Positions 34,701-44,336 of a stretch of 64,000 bases of DNA are shown in pieces. A program made the position numbers and the translations under genes. The stretch spans positions 44,956 through 108,955 of the forward strand of contig NZ_QNRJ01000011.1 of NCBI RefSeq assembly GCF_003315075.1, written 5' to 3'. Position 1 is the stretch's first letter, and every line of letters begins with the position of its first letter. Source of the DNA: Rossellomorea aquimaris (GTDB lineage Bacteria > Bacillota > Bacilli > Bacillales > Bacillaceae_B). The notes under the pieces were generated by a model that made no database searches, had not been told where the DNA came from, and saw only the letters and a list, made by a program, of their open reading frames with translations.

Positions 34701-34737
34701 AAAGGTCTGGATCTATTTGGATTCAGGCCTTTTTTTG
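34701..34737 (+). terminator. Hairpin terminator
   Basis: AAAGGTCTG pairs with CAGGCCTTT (one G-U) across about 14 bases, followed by TTTTTTG. Confidence 0.75.
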
Positions 34738-34802
34738 ATATTTAATATCCGGGTGATGCACGGGCTCAACCCTTATCCCTGCTTGTCGCGTCAATAGGGA
34801 CC

Positions 34803-34830
34803 GGGGACGGACCTCAAGAGGTCCGTCCCC
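34803..34830. repeat. GGGACGGACCT palindrome, minimal form
   Basis: GGGGACGGACCTC and GAGGTCCGTCCCC, a perfect 13 bp stem with a two-base loop and no T tract after it. It stands 80 bp before the next gene, so here it is a bare hairpin rather than a terminator. Confidence 0.9.
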
Positions 34831-34909
34831 ATGAGGTCTTCTAATCATGTTAAAATAATCTTAAAATCGGGACAAGAAGCCTCCGTCCCAATAGGAAAGG
34901 AAGATACTG

Positions 34910-36292
34910 ATGACTTCTACTGTGAAGCAGCCGAATCTGGAAACACTCTTGTCGAACCTGAAAAAGGATGAACTGATCCGGATTATTGTAGACCTTGCAG
35001 ATCATGAACCGGGTATTGAGAAGGGGATTTTGTTCACGTATGCCCCTGCAGAGGATGAAGTCAAGGCAAGTAAGAAGCTGATCCGGGAATACATTAACCG
35101 TTATAAGAGGCAAAATTTCATTTCATGGAATGTTGTCCCAAATGCTCTTCAAGGAGCGGATATGACCCTAGGGAAGGCACGTGACAAAATGGCACAGGGA
35201 GAGTCGGAAACGGCCGCAGAGCTTTGTGTGGCGGTGATGGGTCCGGTTGTTGGGATGCTTCAATACGCCGATGATTCGGGTGGATATATCGGGGACGTGA
35301 TGGGGGAGAGCCTTATGATCATTCATGAGGCGGTATTCTTGAGTGCAGAAACCAAAGGGGAGCCTGAGAAGGACAAGCTGTTCTCGATCCTGTTGAAAGA
35401 GGCGCTTCATAAGAGATATGACGACTGGACGGATTGGCGTTATGGGCTTTTAGAAAGCAGCACCATCTTATGTGATTCAGCGAAAAGAAAGGACAAACTT
35501 GACCAGCATTTGGAACAAATGATTACAGAAGTCGATAAGAATGAGTGGGGCGCTAAGTTTGAAATATCGTCAATCAAAATGCTTCAGTTAGCCCTGATTG
35601 AACAATGGAACAATGAAGAAGAAAAGATGGACTTCATCAACGAAAACATCCGTTATGACGAGTTCAGGAAAAAAGCCATCGACATTTTGTTGGAAAAAGG
35701 CGAGTATTCCGAAGTGCTTGCTCTATGCGAAGAGGGTCAGCAGGTGGATATGGCGTATCGTGGACTGGTTGCTCAGTGGCGGAAGTATATGCTTCTAGCC
35801 TATGAAGGGCTTGGGGACACCACCAAACAGAAGGAACTCATGCACGAATTTATATATGCTGGTGAATTTTCCTATTATAATCCGCTGAAAAAGCTCTATA
35901 CACGGGAAGAATGGCCGGAAGTATTGAATGACCTGTTCGAAACATTTGAAAATGAATCACATCTTTCCTATACGTATCTTCAAATTTTAAAGGAAGAGCA
36001 ATTGAACGAGAAAATTCTTGGATACACCAAGCGAAAATATGGTTCCATCATGGAGCTCTATCCGGAGCTAAAGAAAGACTATCCGGAAGATGTGAACGAG
36101 CTGATGATATCCTACATCGCTTCAGAAGCAGAAAAAAGCAATGATAGAAAGAAATATCGGAAAGTGTGCAAGCACATCAAAGAATATAAGAAAGTCTTTG
36201 GCTCCCAGTTTGCAGATGGGCTGATCCAGGAGTTGAAGCAGAAATATGTGAAAAGGCCGGCTTTTGTGGATGAGCTGGGGAAGATAAAATAG
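34910..36292 (+). CDS. Helical-repeat protein, unknown function
   Basis: 460 residues, almost entirely alpha-helical by composition, with repeating pairs of helices like TPR/HEAT proteins (YEGLGDTTKQKELMHEFI, FETFENESHLSYTYLQIL). It resembles the region that follows the SWIM zinc finger in YwqB-like proteins, but the zinc finger itself (CxC...CxH) is not present here or directly upstream. ATG 34910 follows AAAGGAAG. Such domains usually hold proteins together. I do not assign a role. Confidence 0.6.
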   Translation: MTSTVKQPNLETLLSNLKKDELIRIIVDLADHEPGIEKGILFTYAPAEDEVKASKKLIREYINRYKRQNFISWNVVPNALQGADMTLGKARDKMAQGESETAAELCVAVMGPVVGMLQYADDSGGYIGDVMGESLMIIHEAVFLSAETKGEPEKDKLFSILLKEALHKRYDDWTDWRYGLLESSTILCDSAKRKDKLDQHLEQMITEVDKNEWGAKFEISSIKMLQLALIEQWNNEEEKMDFINENIRYDEFRKKAIDILLEKGEYSEVLALCEEGQQVDMAYRGLVAQWRKYMLLAYEGLGDTTKQKELMHEFIYAGEFSYYNPLKKLYTREEWPEVLNDLFETFENESHLSYTYLQILKEEQLNEKILGYTKRKYGSIMELYPELKKDYPEDVNELMISYIASEAEKSNDRKKYRKVCKHIKEYKKVFGSQFADGLIQELKQKYVKRPAFVDELGKIK

Positions 36293-36368
36293 ATTAGAAG
36301 TGAACAGCAGGCAGAAAACGGTCTAACAACTACGTTTCATTTTTTGTAAAGGTGACATCTTCATGTTG

Positions 36369-36415
36369 AAAGGTCTGAATCTCAATTCCTGTATGGGAAA
36401 GGGTTCAGACCTTTT
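36369..36415 (+). terminator. Terminator of the helical-repeat gene
   Basis: AAAGGTCTGAA pairs with TTCAGACCTTT across 24 bases, followed by TTC. Between here and the next start (36520) is an AT-rich promoter region with TATGGTAAAAT. Confidence 0.7.
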
Positions 36416-36519
36416 TCTACGCCAACACATAGAATCCCCAATACACCCTAAATATGGTAAAATAAAATCATATATTTTATTTTTGGAATATTTCGGTTTC
36501 GGAGGAGGGGAATACATAG

Positions 36520-38583
36520 ATGAACACATCGCAAACAGCTCCCTTGTTGATCAGCAGGGTGAGGGAAAAGGACTTGGAAATGGTTATGGAGTGGTTTCTG
36601 CAGCGCAAACAGTCGTTCTATGCGCTGGGGCGGATTTATGTAAGTAAGCAAGAAGACATTGAAGACATATTTTATCGTTCGATTATAAGCATACATAATG
36701 AATTGCACCGTTTTAAAAAAGATACCTCATTTGAATCGTGGGCTATATCCCATTTTATACATAGTGCCCGGGATCTATCTAAAGATAAGAGTTTCCGGGA
36801 TTCAGAGAGTCAGAAGTCTGATCAAACGCTCTGTCATGCCTTCCATCAATTAGAAGATCAGGAGAAAGAGGCGACTGCTTTAACGTATTTCAATGAATGC
36901 TCTTTTGAGGAAGTTGGACGGATTCTTGAAGTATCAGTTGAGAAGGTGAAATCCTGTGTATTTTCAGGCATAAGAAAGCTTAGGGAAGAGTTGGGGTACG
37001 GTTCTTTCGAGGGCTGTCCGGAATATCATAAGCATTATCTTGATTACCTGGGAAGAACGATGGATCGGCCTGAAAAGGTAGAGTTTGAGATGCATATTTA
37101 CCATTGTCAGTGCTGTCAGGAGGATTTGGCTTCTTTTCAGGAAGTGGTGCTGACCTTGGCAGGAATGACAGAAGCCCTGGAGGTCCCTGCTGGATTGATA
37201 GAGAGGGTCAAGAGTAAGGTAGAGGAAAGAGAAGCGCGCAGGCAGAGGAAGAAAAAGAAACGGAAATCGATCTGGCTTTCCATCGCAGGAGTTTTCGCGA
37301 TGGTCGTATCGATCGGATTCGTGACAGGTGGATTCTCCAGTCTCTACTATGCATGGACGGAAGAAGATGAACAATTGCGTGCCATCCTCCAGCATGATCT
37401 GGGGGAACGGCTGAATCTCGAAGCAGAAAGCAATGGGGTGAAAATCACCATCAGGAGCGTCGTCGCCGATGATGTACAGACTCTTGTCTTTTATGAAATA
37501 GAGGATACAGAGAAAGACAATCGTTATATGATGAATGCTCATGAAGGCGTCCATATCGAGAATGAATATGACGTGATGAGGCGTGATGTGCAATACATGT
37601 TCTACTCACCTCCCGTCAATCAGGACGAAATGCAAAATGAGGAGAAAAATGTGTACAAAGGCACTATCAGTCTCCTGCCGGTTTCGGTGGACAGCGGAAC
37701 CATAAAAATGAATGTGGCAAGGCTCATGCAAATCGTTCAGGACCCCAAAAAGGACGGGGGCTACCGTGGGGAGATGACATTTGCCGAAGGGGACTGGAGC
37801 TTTGACATTCCGTTTACAAAGCAGTCATCCCGTGTGCATAAGCTGGATAAGGAAATCGACATTGACGGGATACAGGTCCGCCTGGATAAGCTGACGGTTG
37901 CGCCGACCACGACACTCCTGCAGTACAGCTTTCAGAACCAGGGAAACGACAAACGGATTGACGTCATTACCTTTGATGCTCTACAAACGGATAATAAGAA
38001 GGTGGAAGCAGACCTTTTTGGAAGTAATATGTACGTGGAATCCTTCGACCAGGAAGGTTGGAGTGCGTTTACATCCAGCTTCGATACTTTGTATTTTGAT
38101 CATCCAAAAGAGGTGAACATCCAATTTGATTCCATCCATTTATCCGTAGACGACCGGAAAACGATCGAACTCGATGCCGCCAAGGATATGCCCCAGACCT
38201 TTGAGTATCTCGGAAACAACATTACCATTGATGAAATCAAGGTAGGAAATCCCGCTAAGGTGATCTTGACGCATGATGTATCGAAGGATCGTGCCTATGA
38301 AAGAGTAAACTATGGGTTCTCCAGCGACCATTTGAGAAATGAAAACATCTCGATGGGAGTAAGTGATACAGATGGCGTATTGATGGACAAGACCGGCAAG
38401 GTACATAAAATTGATGCATATGAGTATGATCAAATAGATCAGCCCCGCTACTTCGAAACGATTCAAACGATTGAATTTTATAACGACTCTTCGAGGGAAG
38501 ATGTAACTCCAACGAAGCTTGAAATCGAAGGCTACAGCACAACGAAATATGTGGATGACCGGGTGAAGGTGAAGTTGGATTAG
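36520..38583 (+). CDS. One-chain ECF sigma factor / zinc anti-sigma / DUF4179-like sensor fusion
   Basis: 687 residues, continuous open frame, start ATG 36520 after GGAGGAGG. Order seen: sigma region 2 (about 25-95; IEDIFYRSIISIHNELHRF, FESWAISHFIHSARD), sigma region 4 helix-turn-helix (about 105-160; CSFEEVGRILEVSVEKVKS), a zinc anti-sigma domain with Cys166 and H192-x3-C196-x2-C199, a basic stretch, one transmembrane helix (about 251-273), then about 410 residues outside the cell with two beta-rich modules as in DUF4179/DUF5643 anti-sigma proteins. Sigma and anti-sigma are normally separate, as at 47 kb. Here the sigma would be held at the membrane and might need cleavage. Promoter not identified; a repeat terminator follows. 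Confidence 0.8.
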   Translation: MNTSQTAPLLISRVREKDLEMVMEWFLQRKQSFYALGRIYVSKQEDIEDIFYRSIISIHNELHRFKKDTSFESWAISHFIHSARDLSKDKSFRDSESQKSDQTLCHAFHQLEDQEKEATALTYFNECSFEEVGRILEVSVEKVKSCVFSGIRKLREELGYGSFEGCPEYHKHYLDYLGRTMDRPEKVEFEMHIYHCQCCQEDLASFQEVVLTLAGMTEALEVPAGLIERVKSKVEEREARRQRKKKKRKSIWLSIAGVFAMVVSIGFVTGGFSSLYYAWTEEDEQLRAILQHDLGERLNLEAESNGVKITIRSVVADDVQTLVFYEIEDTEKDNRYMMNAHEGVHIENEYDVMRRDVQYMFYSPPVNQDEMQNEEKNVYKGTISLLPVSVDSGTIKMNVARLMQIVQDPKKDGGYRGEMTFAEGDWSFDIPFTKQSSRVHKLDKEIDIDGIQVRLDKLTVAPTTTLLQYSFQNQGNDKRIDVITFDALQTDNKKVEADLFGSNMYVESFDQEGWSAFTSSFDTLYFDHPKEVNIQFDSIHLSVDDRKTIELDAAKDMPQTFEYLGNNITIDEIKVGNPAKVILTHDVSKDRAYERVNYGFSSDHLRNENISMGVSDTDGVLMDKTGKVHKIDAYEYDQIDQPRYFETIQTIEFYNDSSREDVTPTKLEIEGYSTTKYVDDRVKVKLD

Positions 38584-38591
38584 GAATATAG

Positions 38592-38638
38592 AAGAGGGAC
38601 GGACCTCCTGCTTTTAGAGCAGGAGGTCCGTCCCTCTT
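38592..38638. repeat. GGGACGGACCT palindrome, terminator of the sigma fusion gene
   Basis: AAGAGGGACGGACCTCCTGC pairs with a matching right arm ending TCCGTCCCTCTT; the stem is about 20 bp with a five-base loop, eight bases after the stop codon. No long T tract. Confidence 0.9.
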
Positions 38639-38716
38639 AAGTGAGAATAACTTCCCACACCAGAGAAACAATAGGTTTGTCGTGACATGGGTGACAAAGT
38701 TAGTTTTCATGGTTGT

Positions 38717-38730
38717 TGAAACCGTCACCA
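38717..38730 (+). promoter_or_regulatory. Weak cre-like site before the mannitol operon
   Basis: TGAAACCGTCACCA matches the CcpA consensus TGWAANCGNTNWCA at all but two of its constrained positions. It lies 60 bp before mtlA, where carbon catabolite repression would be expected; the mismatches keep this a guess. Confidence 0.3.
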
Positions 38731-38789
38731 TGTGGAGCCTATGATGAATACATGAGAAATTATTATTCAATCATGAAAGGATGAGAGAA

Positions 38790-40697
38790 GTGGCGCAATC
38801 AAATATGAAAGTTGCGGTACAAAAGTTTGGTAACTTCCTCAGTTCTATGGTTCTGCCGAATATTGGCGCATTTATCGCTTGGGGTTTAATTACAGCGTTG
38901 TTCATACCAACTGGGTTCTTTCCAAATGAAAGCCTTGCCAATCTGGTAGGGCCGATGGTTACGTACCTGTTACCGCTCTTAATCGGGTATACAGGAGGTA
39001 AGCTCGTACACGACCAGCGCGGTGGGGTCGTGGGTGCGATCGCGACAATGGGTGTCATTGTCGGTGCACCGGATACACCGATGTTCTTAGGTGCCATGGT
39101 CATGGGTCCTCTAGGGGCTTACGTGATCAAAAAGTTCGACGGGGCAATCGAAGGGAAAATCAGAGCAGGATTTGAAATGCTCGTCAATAACTTCTCAGCA
39201 GGTATTCTTGGAGGAATCCTTGCGATCCTGGCATTCCTTGGTGTAGGACCTGCCGTGGACGCATTTACGAATCTACTGGTCTCAGGTGTTGACTGGCTTG
39301 TGGCAGCAGGACTGCTTCCATTAACAAGTATCCTGATCGAACCTGCAAAGATTCTATTCTTAAATAATGCCATCAACCACGGTGTATTGTCACCGATCGG
39401 ATTGGAGCAAGTTCAACAGGGTGGGAAATCGATCCTATTCCTATTAGAAGCAAATCCGGGACCGGGTCTTGGAATTCTGCTGGCGTTTATGTTCTTTGGG
39501 AAAGGAACAGCGAAGCAATCAGCGTCAGGAGCAGGAATCATTCACTTTTTCGGTGGGATTCATGAGATTTACTTCCCGTACGTATTAATGAAACCGATGC
39601 TCTTCGTTTCCGTCATCCTTGGTGGAATGAGCGGAGTGTTCACCCTTGTTTTATTAGGTGGAGGATTGGTATCACCGGCATCACCTGGTAGTATCCTTGC
39701 GATTACCGCGGTTACTCCTCCAGAAGGAATGGCGTATCTCGCAAACTTTGCAGCCGTCTTTGTGGCAGCAGCCGTTTCCTTCATCGTGTCTGCCATCGTC
39801 TTGAAATCAAGCAAGACCACAGATGAGGATATCGAGGGCGCAACGAAGAAAATGCAGGAAATGAAGGGGAAGAAAAGCTCTGTAGCAGGCCAAGTGAGTC
39901 ATGGAACAATGCCTGAACAAGTAAACAAAATCGTCTTTGCCTGTGATGCAGGCATGGGCTCAAGTGCCATGGGGGCTTCACTTCTACGTAAGAAAGTGAA
40001 GGCAGCAAATCTGGATGTCAGCGTGACGAACACATCCATTAGCAACCTGCCATCGGACGCTCAAGTCGTCATCACACAGGAAGAACTAACGCCGCGTGCG
40101 AAAAATAAGCTTCCGAATGTGTATCATATTTCTGTGGATAACTTCCTATCCAGTCCGGAGTACGACAAGCTGATCGCGAGTCTTCAGGACGGGATCACGG
40201 GTGAGCAGGCAGAGGTTGTGGAGGATGCACAGGAAGAAGCGGTAAACGCTGAACCGAATGCAGATCATGATGATGATCTACTCCTGGAGGAGAACATCTT
40301 CATGAACCAGGAATTTGCCACTAAAGAAGAGGCAATCCGATTCGCAGGAGAAGCTCTCGTCAAAGCAGGATACGTGGAAGAAAGCTATGTAGATGCTATG
40401 ATTGACAGAGAAGGAATCACATCTACCTATATGGGTAATAATGTAGCCATTCCACACGGTACGGAAGACGCGAAGAAAGCCGTCATCAAATCCGGTTTCA
40501 CCGTCGTTCAAGTTCCGAACGGCGTGGACTTCAACGGTGAGAAGGCGAAGATGATCTTCGGTATCGCCGGCAAGGACGGTACACATCTGGAAATCCTATC
40601 TGGGATCGCCGTTGTCTGCTCCGAGCAGGAAAACGTTGACCGGATGGTTCTGGCCAAGTCAGCCAAAGAACTGAAAGACATCATTAACAGCAACTAG
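38790..40697 (+). CDS. mtlA: Mannitol-specific PTS enzyme IICBA
   Basis: A 635-residue permease that takes up mannitol and phosphorylates it to mannitol 1-phosphate. Order: membrane IIC domain (residues 1-335; GAFIAWGLITALF, GGIHEIYFPYVLMKP), a charged linker, IIB with the phosphocysteine in FACDAGMGSS (about Cys385), then IIA with the phosphohistidine in AIPHGTED (about 555). With IIA fused, no separate mtlF gene is needed and none is seen. GTG 38790 is preferred because GGATGAGAG lies eight bases before it; ATG 38781 directly abuts its ribosome site. First gene of the mtlA-mtlR-mtlD set. Confidence 0.92.
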   Translation: MAQSNMKVAVQKFGNFLSSMVLPNIGAFIAWGLITALFIPTGFFPNESLANLVGPMVTYLLPLLIGYTGGKLVHDQRGGVVGAIATMGVIVGAPDTPMFLGAMVMGPLGAYVIKKFDGAIEGKIRAGFEMLVNNFSAGILGGILAILAFLGVGPAVDAFTNLLVSGVDWLVAAGLLPLTSILIEPAKILFLNNAINHGVLSPIGLEQVQQGGKSILFLLEANPGPGLGILLAFMFFGKGTAKQSASGAGIIHFFGGIHEIYFPYVLMKPMLFVSVILGGMSGVFTLVLLGGGLVSPASPGSILAITAVTPPEGMAYLANFAAVFVAAAVSFIVSAIVLKSSKTTDEDIEGATKKMQEMKGKKSSVAGQVSHGTMPEQVNKIVFACDAGMGSSAMGASLLRKKVKAANLDVSVTNTSISNLPSDAQVVITQEELTPRAKNKLPNVYHISVDNFLSSPEYDKLIASLQDGITGEQAEVVEDAQEEAVNAEPNADHDDDLLLEENIFMNQEFATKEEAIRFAGEALVKAGYVEESYVDAMIDREGITSTYMGNNVAIPHGTEDAKKAVIKSGFTVVQVPNGVDFNGEKAKMIFGIAGKDGTHLEILSGIAVVCSEQENVDRMVLAKSAKELKDIINSN

Positions 40698-40782
40698 AAC
40701 AATCATTCAGAAAGGCGGGATCCCTGCCTTTCTGTTCTACTTTGTATGTATAAAAGCTCATTTTAGGGAAAGAGGGGAAAGC

Positions 40783-42852
40783 ATGTTTATTACATCAAGG
40801 GAAAAATCCATCATTGAATTGATCGTAAAAACATCGGGGAAACATACCGTGTACTCTCTTTCTGCGTTCCTGAATGTGAGCGGAAGAACCGTTCAGCGGA
40901 ATTTGAAATCAATCGAAAGCTTGTTAAAGGAATATCATCTGGAACTGAAGAGGACGGCTAACGATGGGCTGTTCATCGATGGGAAGAATGAACATATCTA
41001 TCGCCTGATTCAGAACTTGGCGGAAGTGAGTCCCACCGATGAAACACCTGAAGAACGGAAGCTGAATTTGCTGATCATCCTTCTTCATGAAGGTCCGTCC
41101 TTTAAAAAACAGGTGTTGGCGAATCAGTTGGGGATCAGCGTCACGACCCTCACTTCGTATCTCGATGAGCTCGCCGATTGGTTGCATAAATACGGCATCA
41201 CCCTGACAAGGAAACGAGGGGTGGGGGTGGAGCTTTCCGCAGATGAAGCCGACAAGCGTCATGCCCTGGCCAGCTTCTTCCTCGTCTACTTTTATGAAGA
41301 CATCATCGAGACCCTGTACGGGATGCAAAAGGGAAATCACCTCGATGAACCGGTGCTGGGGTATTTCAAGCCGGACTATTTACTCGCTGTCGACCTGGTG
41401 GTGAATCACCAATTGGCCGAGGAGCAGATTACCTTGACGGACAGTGATTATATCGGTCTCGTTGTGTATATTTGCCTGACGATACAGCGAACCGAAAAGA
41501 GCTTCGGATTACAGAAATTTGAGCCAATTGAGGATCATGATTCTACTGAATATCAGCTGATGGACACGATAGGCAGGGAGCTGAAAGATACACTTTCCAT
41601 TCCGATGACCAATCGGGACGTTCAATTTTTGACGGTCATTTTAAAAGGGTCCAAAGTTCAGGATCCCGACGTTGTTTACTATGACAGCATCCTCCTTGGT
41701 CATCTCATCAAGAATGTCATCAAAGATGTATCGGCGGACCTCCATGTGGATCTGTCTGATGACTTTTCCCTATTCCAGGGTCTGCTTGCCCACATGGGAC
41801 CGTCCATCTTCCGCCTGCAGCAGGAGCTGGATCTTTTCAATCCATTGACGGATGAAATCAAGAAGAAGTATCCCGTATTATTTTTAGCGGTAAAAAAGAG
41901 TCTTGAAACAGAATTCAAGGATATTGCTTTTCCCGATGATGAGGTGGCGTTCATCGTCCTTCATTTCGGATCGGCCATGCTGATGAATGAAGAGAAGGTG
42001 AATGTGCAGGCCGTGGTCGTCTGTCCGACAGGGATCGGGACGTCCAAGATGCTCGCCAGCCGCATCCAACGGGAGTTGACAATGATTAATAAGGTGGAAA
42101 TCCTGTCGATCAAGGATTTTCAGACGGCGAACCTTGATGACTACGATATCGTCATTTCCACAGTCAGGCTTCCCTTTACGGAAGTGGAGTATATCCTGGT
42201 AAGCCCGTTATTGAGCGAAAAGGATATCCGATTCATCCAAAGTTATCTGCAGAATAACGTAGAAAAGCTGACGAGAAAGAAGTACTTGAAGGCAGCACCG
42301 CGATCGGGTGAGAAAACCGAGGTCAGGATGCTCCTCAAGGAAATCAAAGATGTCCATTCCAGCATGGAAGCCATACTCACGAATTTCCGGGTGTACCGGA
42401 AGCAATCGGAGGGGAGCCATATCAGGATCCTGAATGAAATGGTGGAACAAGCGGAACGGGACGAACTTCTTCAACAGTCACATGCGGTGATGCATCAGCT
42501 GGTGGAAAGGGAGAAAAAGGGAGGACTCGGGATTCCGAAAACGAATATGGGTCTCTTTCATTGCCGGGACCATAACGTGAAGAAGCTGATCTTCCAGGTG
42601 GCCCATCTGGATGAACCGTGCAGGATCAAGGGAATGGACGGCGTGGAAATGGAGATGAAAAGTCTCCTCCTCATGCTAGCCCCTGAAGAGTTGAGCAGGA
42701 GGGAACAGGAAATCCTCAGTCTGATCAGTACAAGCTTAATCGAAGATCATATAAGCATGATGATTTATTCGTCCACGAACGAAGCGATCATCCTGAAGAA
42801 ATTAGAAGATATCTTTCTGGACTACCTACAAACTAATTTGATAAAGGAATGA
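40783..42852 (+). CDS. mtlR: Mannitol operon activator, BglG/MtlR family
   Basis: 689 residues. Order: N-terminal helix-turn-helix pairs (YSLSAFLNVSGRTVQRN; ANQLGISVTTLTSYLDEL), two PRD domains, an EIIB-like domain (VCPTGIGTSKMLA) and an EIIA-like domain (FHCRDHNVKKLIF). This is the layout of MtlR, which activates the mtl promoter when phosphorylated by HPr at the PRDs and unphosphorylated at its EIIB/EIIA sites. ATG 40783 follows AGAGGGGAA, 85 bp after mtlA. It overlaps mtlD by four bases or lies directly next to it, depending on the mtlD start. A GGTCCGTCC word at 41091-41099 resembles the repeat core and is probably chance. Confidence 0.9.
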   Translation: MFITSREKSIIELIVKTSGKHTVYSLSAFLNVSGRTVQRNLKSIESLLKEYHLELKRTANDGLFIDGKNEHIYRLIQNLAEVSPTDETPEERKLNLLIILLHEGPSFKKQVLANQLGISVTTLTSYLDELADWLHKYGITLTRKRGVGVELSADEADKRHALASFFLVYFYEDIIETLYGMQKGNHLDEPVLGYFKPDYLLAVDLVVNHQLAEEQITLTDSDYIGLVVYICLTIQRTEKSFGLQKFEPIEDHDSTEYQLMDTIGRELKDTLSIPMTNRDVQFLTVILKGSKVQDPDVVYYDSILLGHLIKNVIKDVSADLHVDLSDDFSLFQGLLAHMGPSIFRLQQELDLFNPLTDEIKKKYPVLFLAVKKSLETEFKDIAFPDDEVAFIVLHFGSAMLMNEEKVNVQAVVVCPTGIGTSKMLASRIQRELTMINKVEILSIKDFQTANLDDYDIVISTVRLPFTEVEYILVSPLLSEKDIRFIQSYLQNNVEKLTRKKYLKAAPRSGEKTEVRMLLKEIKDVHSSMEAILTNFRVYRKQSEGSHIRILNEMVEQAERDELLQQSHAVMHQLVEREKKGGLGIPKTNMGLFHCRDHNVKKLIFQVAHLDEPCRIKGMDGVEMEMKSLLLMLAPEELSRREQEILSLISTSLIEDHISMMIYSSTNEAIILKKLEDIFLDYLQTNLIKE

Positions 42853-42854
42853 TG

Positions 42855-43997
42855 ATGTTGAAACAAACCGTACATTTTGGAGCAGGTAACATAGGCAGAG
42901 GGTTTATCGGAGCATTGTTTTCCCAATCAGGTTACCACGTGACCTTTGTGGATATCGCCGAACAGGTGATCAACAAGCTGAATGAAGAAGGTCGATACCA
43001 GGTGAAGCTTGCAACGGAAACGAAGGAAACGGAAACGATCGAAAATGTTTCCGGTCTGAATAATCTCCATCAGGAAGGGGAGGTCATCGAGACGATTGTA
43101 CGCTCCACCTACCTGACGACGGCGATCGGACCGAACATCCTTCCGAGAATCGCTCCCTTGATTGCAAAAGGAATTGCCAAGCATGTAGCGTCTTCAGATG
43201 AGCCGTTATATGTAATTGCGTGTGAAAATCAGATTGGTGCCACCGATATTTTGAAAAAGCATATTTTAGAAAATCTTGATGAAGATACGATAAGTAAGCT
43301 TGAAGGCAAAGTTTTCTTCTTCAATTCAGCCGTTGATCGCATTGTTCCGATGCAGGATCAAGGTTCATTGGATGTCCTCGTTGAACCATACTATGAGTGG
43401 GTGGTGGAAACGAAGGAAACGATCCCTTCTGTTGAAGGGATGACGATTGTAGAGGACTTAGCTCCATTCATCGAGCGTAAGCTGTTCACGGTGAATACAG
43501 GGCATGCGGTCATTGCTTACCTGGGTTACCTTCGAGGTAAGTCAACGATCGATCAAACATTGGCAGATCAGACTATCGCCGCACAGGTAAAGGAAACGTT
43601 GAAAGAAACAGGTGCCTACCTTGTGAAGCAATATGGTCTTGATGAAAACGAGCATCTTGCTTATATTGATAAAAACATCGAACGCTTCAAAAATGCTTAC
43701 CTGAACGATGATGTGACCCGTGTAGGGCGCGCACCGATCAGGAAGCTTGGTCCCGATGACCGTTTGATCCGTCCGACAACCGAGGCTCAAAAAGCGGGGC
43801 TCTCTTATTCTTATCTTGCCAAGGCGATTGCCGCAGCGCTATTGTTTGACAATCCTGAGGATGAACAAGCGATGGAAATTCAAGGTATGATCAAGGAGCA
43901 CGGTCCGGCTCATGTGCTGAAAGAAGTGAGCGGACTGGATGAGGATAGTGAGATTGTGAAGGAAGTTTTGGTGCAGTATGAAGGATTGAAGAAATAA
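42855..43997 (+). CDS. mtlD: Mannitol-1-phosphate 5-dehydrogenase
   Basis: A 380-residue enzyme that oxidises mannitol 1-phosphate to fructose 6-phosphate with NAD. The dinucleotide-binding loop HFGAGNIGRGFIG is right at the N-terminus, and NTGHAVIAYLG and RVGRAPIRKLGPDDRLIRP are the catalytic region of the polyol dehydrogenase family. Three in-frame ATGs stand side by side (42849, 42852, 42855); the last is six bases after AAAGGA and gives the usual N-terminus. It completes the mannitol pathway with MtlA. A hairpin terminator follows at 44005. Confidence 0.93.
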   Translation: MLKQTVHFGAGNIGRGFIGALFSQSGYHVTFVDIAEQVINKLNEEGRYQVKLATETKETETIENVSGLNNLHQEGEVIETIVRSTYLTTAIGPNILPRIAPLIAKGIAKHVASSDEPLYVIACENQIGATDILKKHILENLDEDTISKLEGKVFFFNSAVDRIVPMQDQGSLDVLVEPYYEWVVETKETIPSVEGMTIVEDLAPFIERKLFTVNTGHAVIAYLGYLRGKSTIDQTLADQTIAAQVKETLKETGAYLVKQYGLDENEHLAYIDKNIERFKNAYLNDDVTRVGRAPIRKLGPDDRLIRPTTEAQKAGLSYSYLAKAIAAALLFDNPEDEQAMEIQGMIKEHGPAHVLKEVSGLDEDSEIVKEVLVQYEGLKK

Positions 43998-44004
43998 ATT
44001 TGAG

Positions 44005-44039
44005 GGGCTGTCGGATTCGATTCGGCAGTCTTTTTTTTT
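44005..44039 (+). terminator. Terminator of the mannitol operon
   Basis: GGCTGTCGGAT pairs with ATTCGGCAGTC (two G-U pairs), followed by nine T. The next 300 bp, up to the hydroxylase gene, hold no gene or motif I can identify. Confidence 0.8.
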
Positions 44040-44336
44040 ATGAGTTTGATACATAAACCCCATACGTGTCTTTTCTGTGACGCCCCCGCATCCACGCCAA
44101 TCCTGCCATCACTCACAATCCCATCAGATCCCTTATTTTTCATCAAAAAAAAGATAGATTTCCCCTCATCCCGGGTGTAAAATATATGAAAATACACACG
44201 CAGGAGGAAACAGCCGAATAAAATCCACAGTTACGCCTATTGTTGCGATCGTTATTCCAGATTGGAAGAATACAAGAATGCTTCCACTAACATAAAAATT
44301 CAGAATGTTAAAAATACGATAAGAGGTTGATTAAAG

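Noticed and set aside
36964..37593. Long minus-strand open frame under the sigma fusion gene
   Set aside because: Shadow of the plus-strand gene; low-complexity, Cys/His-rich random composition.
41090..41106. GGACGGACC repeat copy inside mtlR
   Set aside because: Only AAGGTCCGTCC matches, on the opposite arm, and it encodes plausible family sequence; likely chance.
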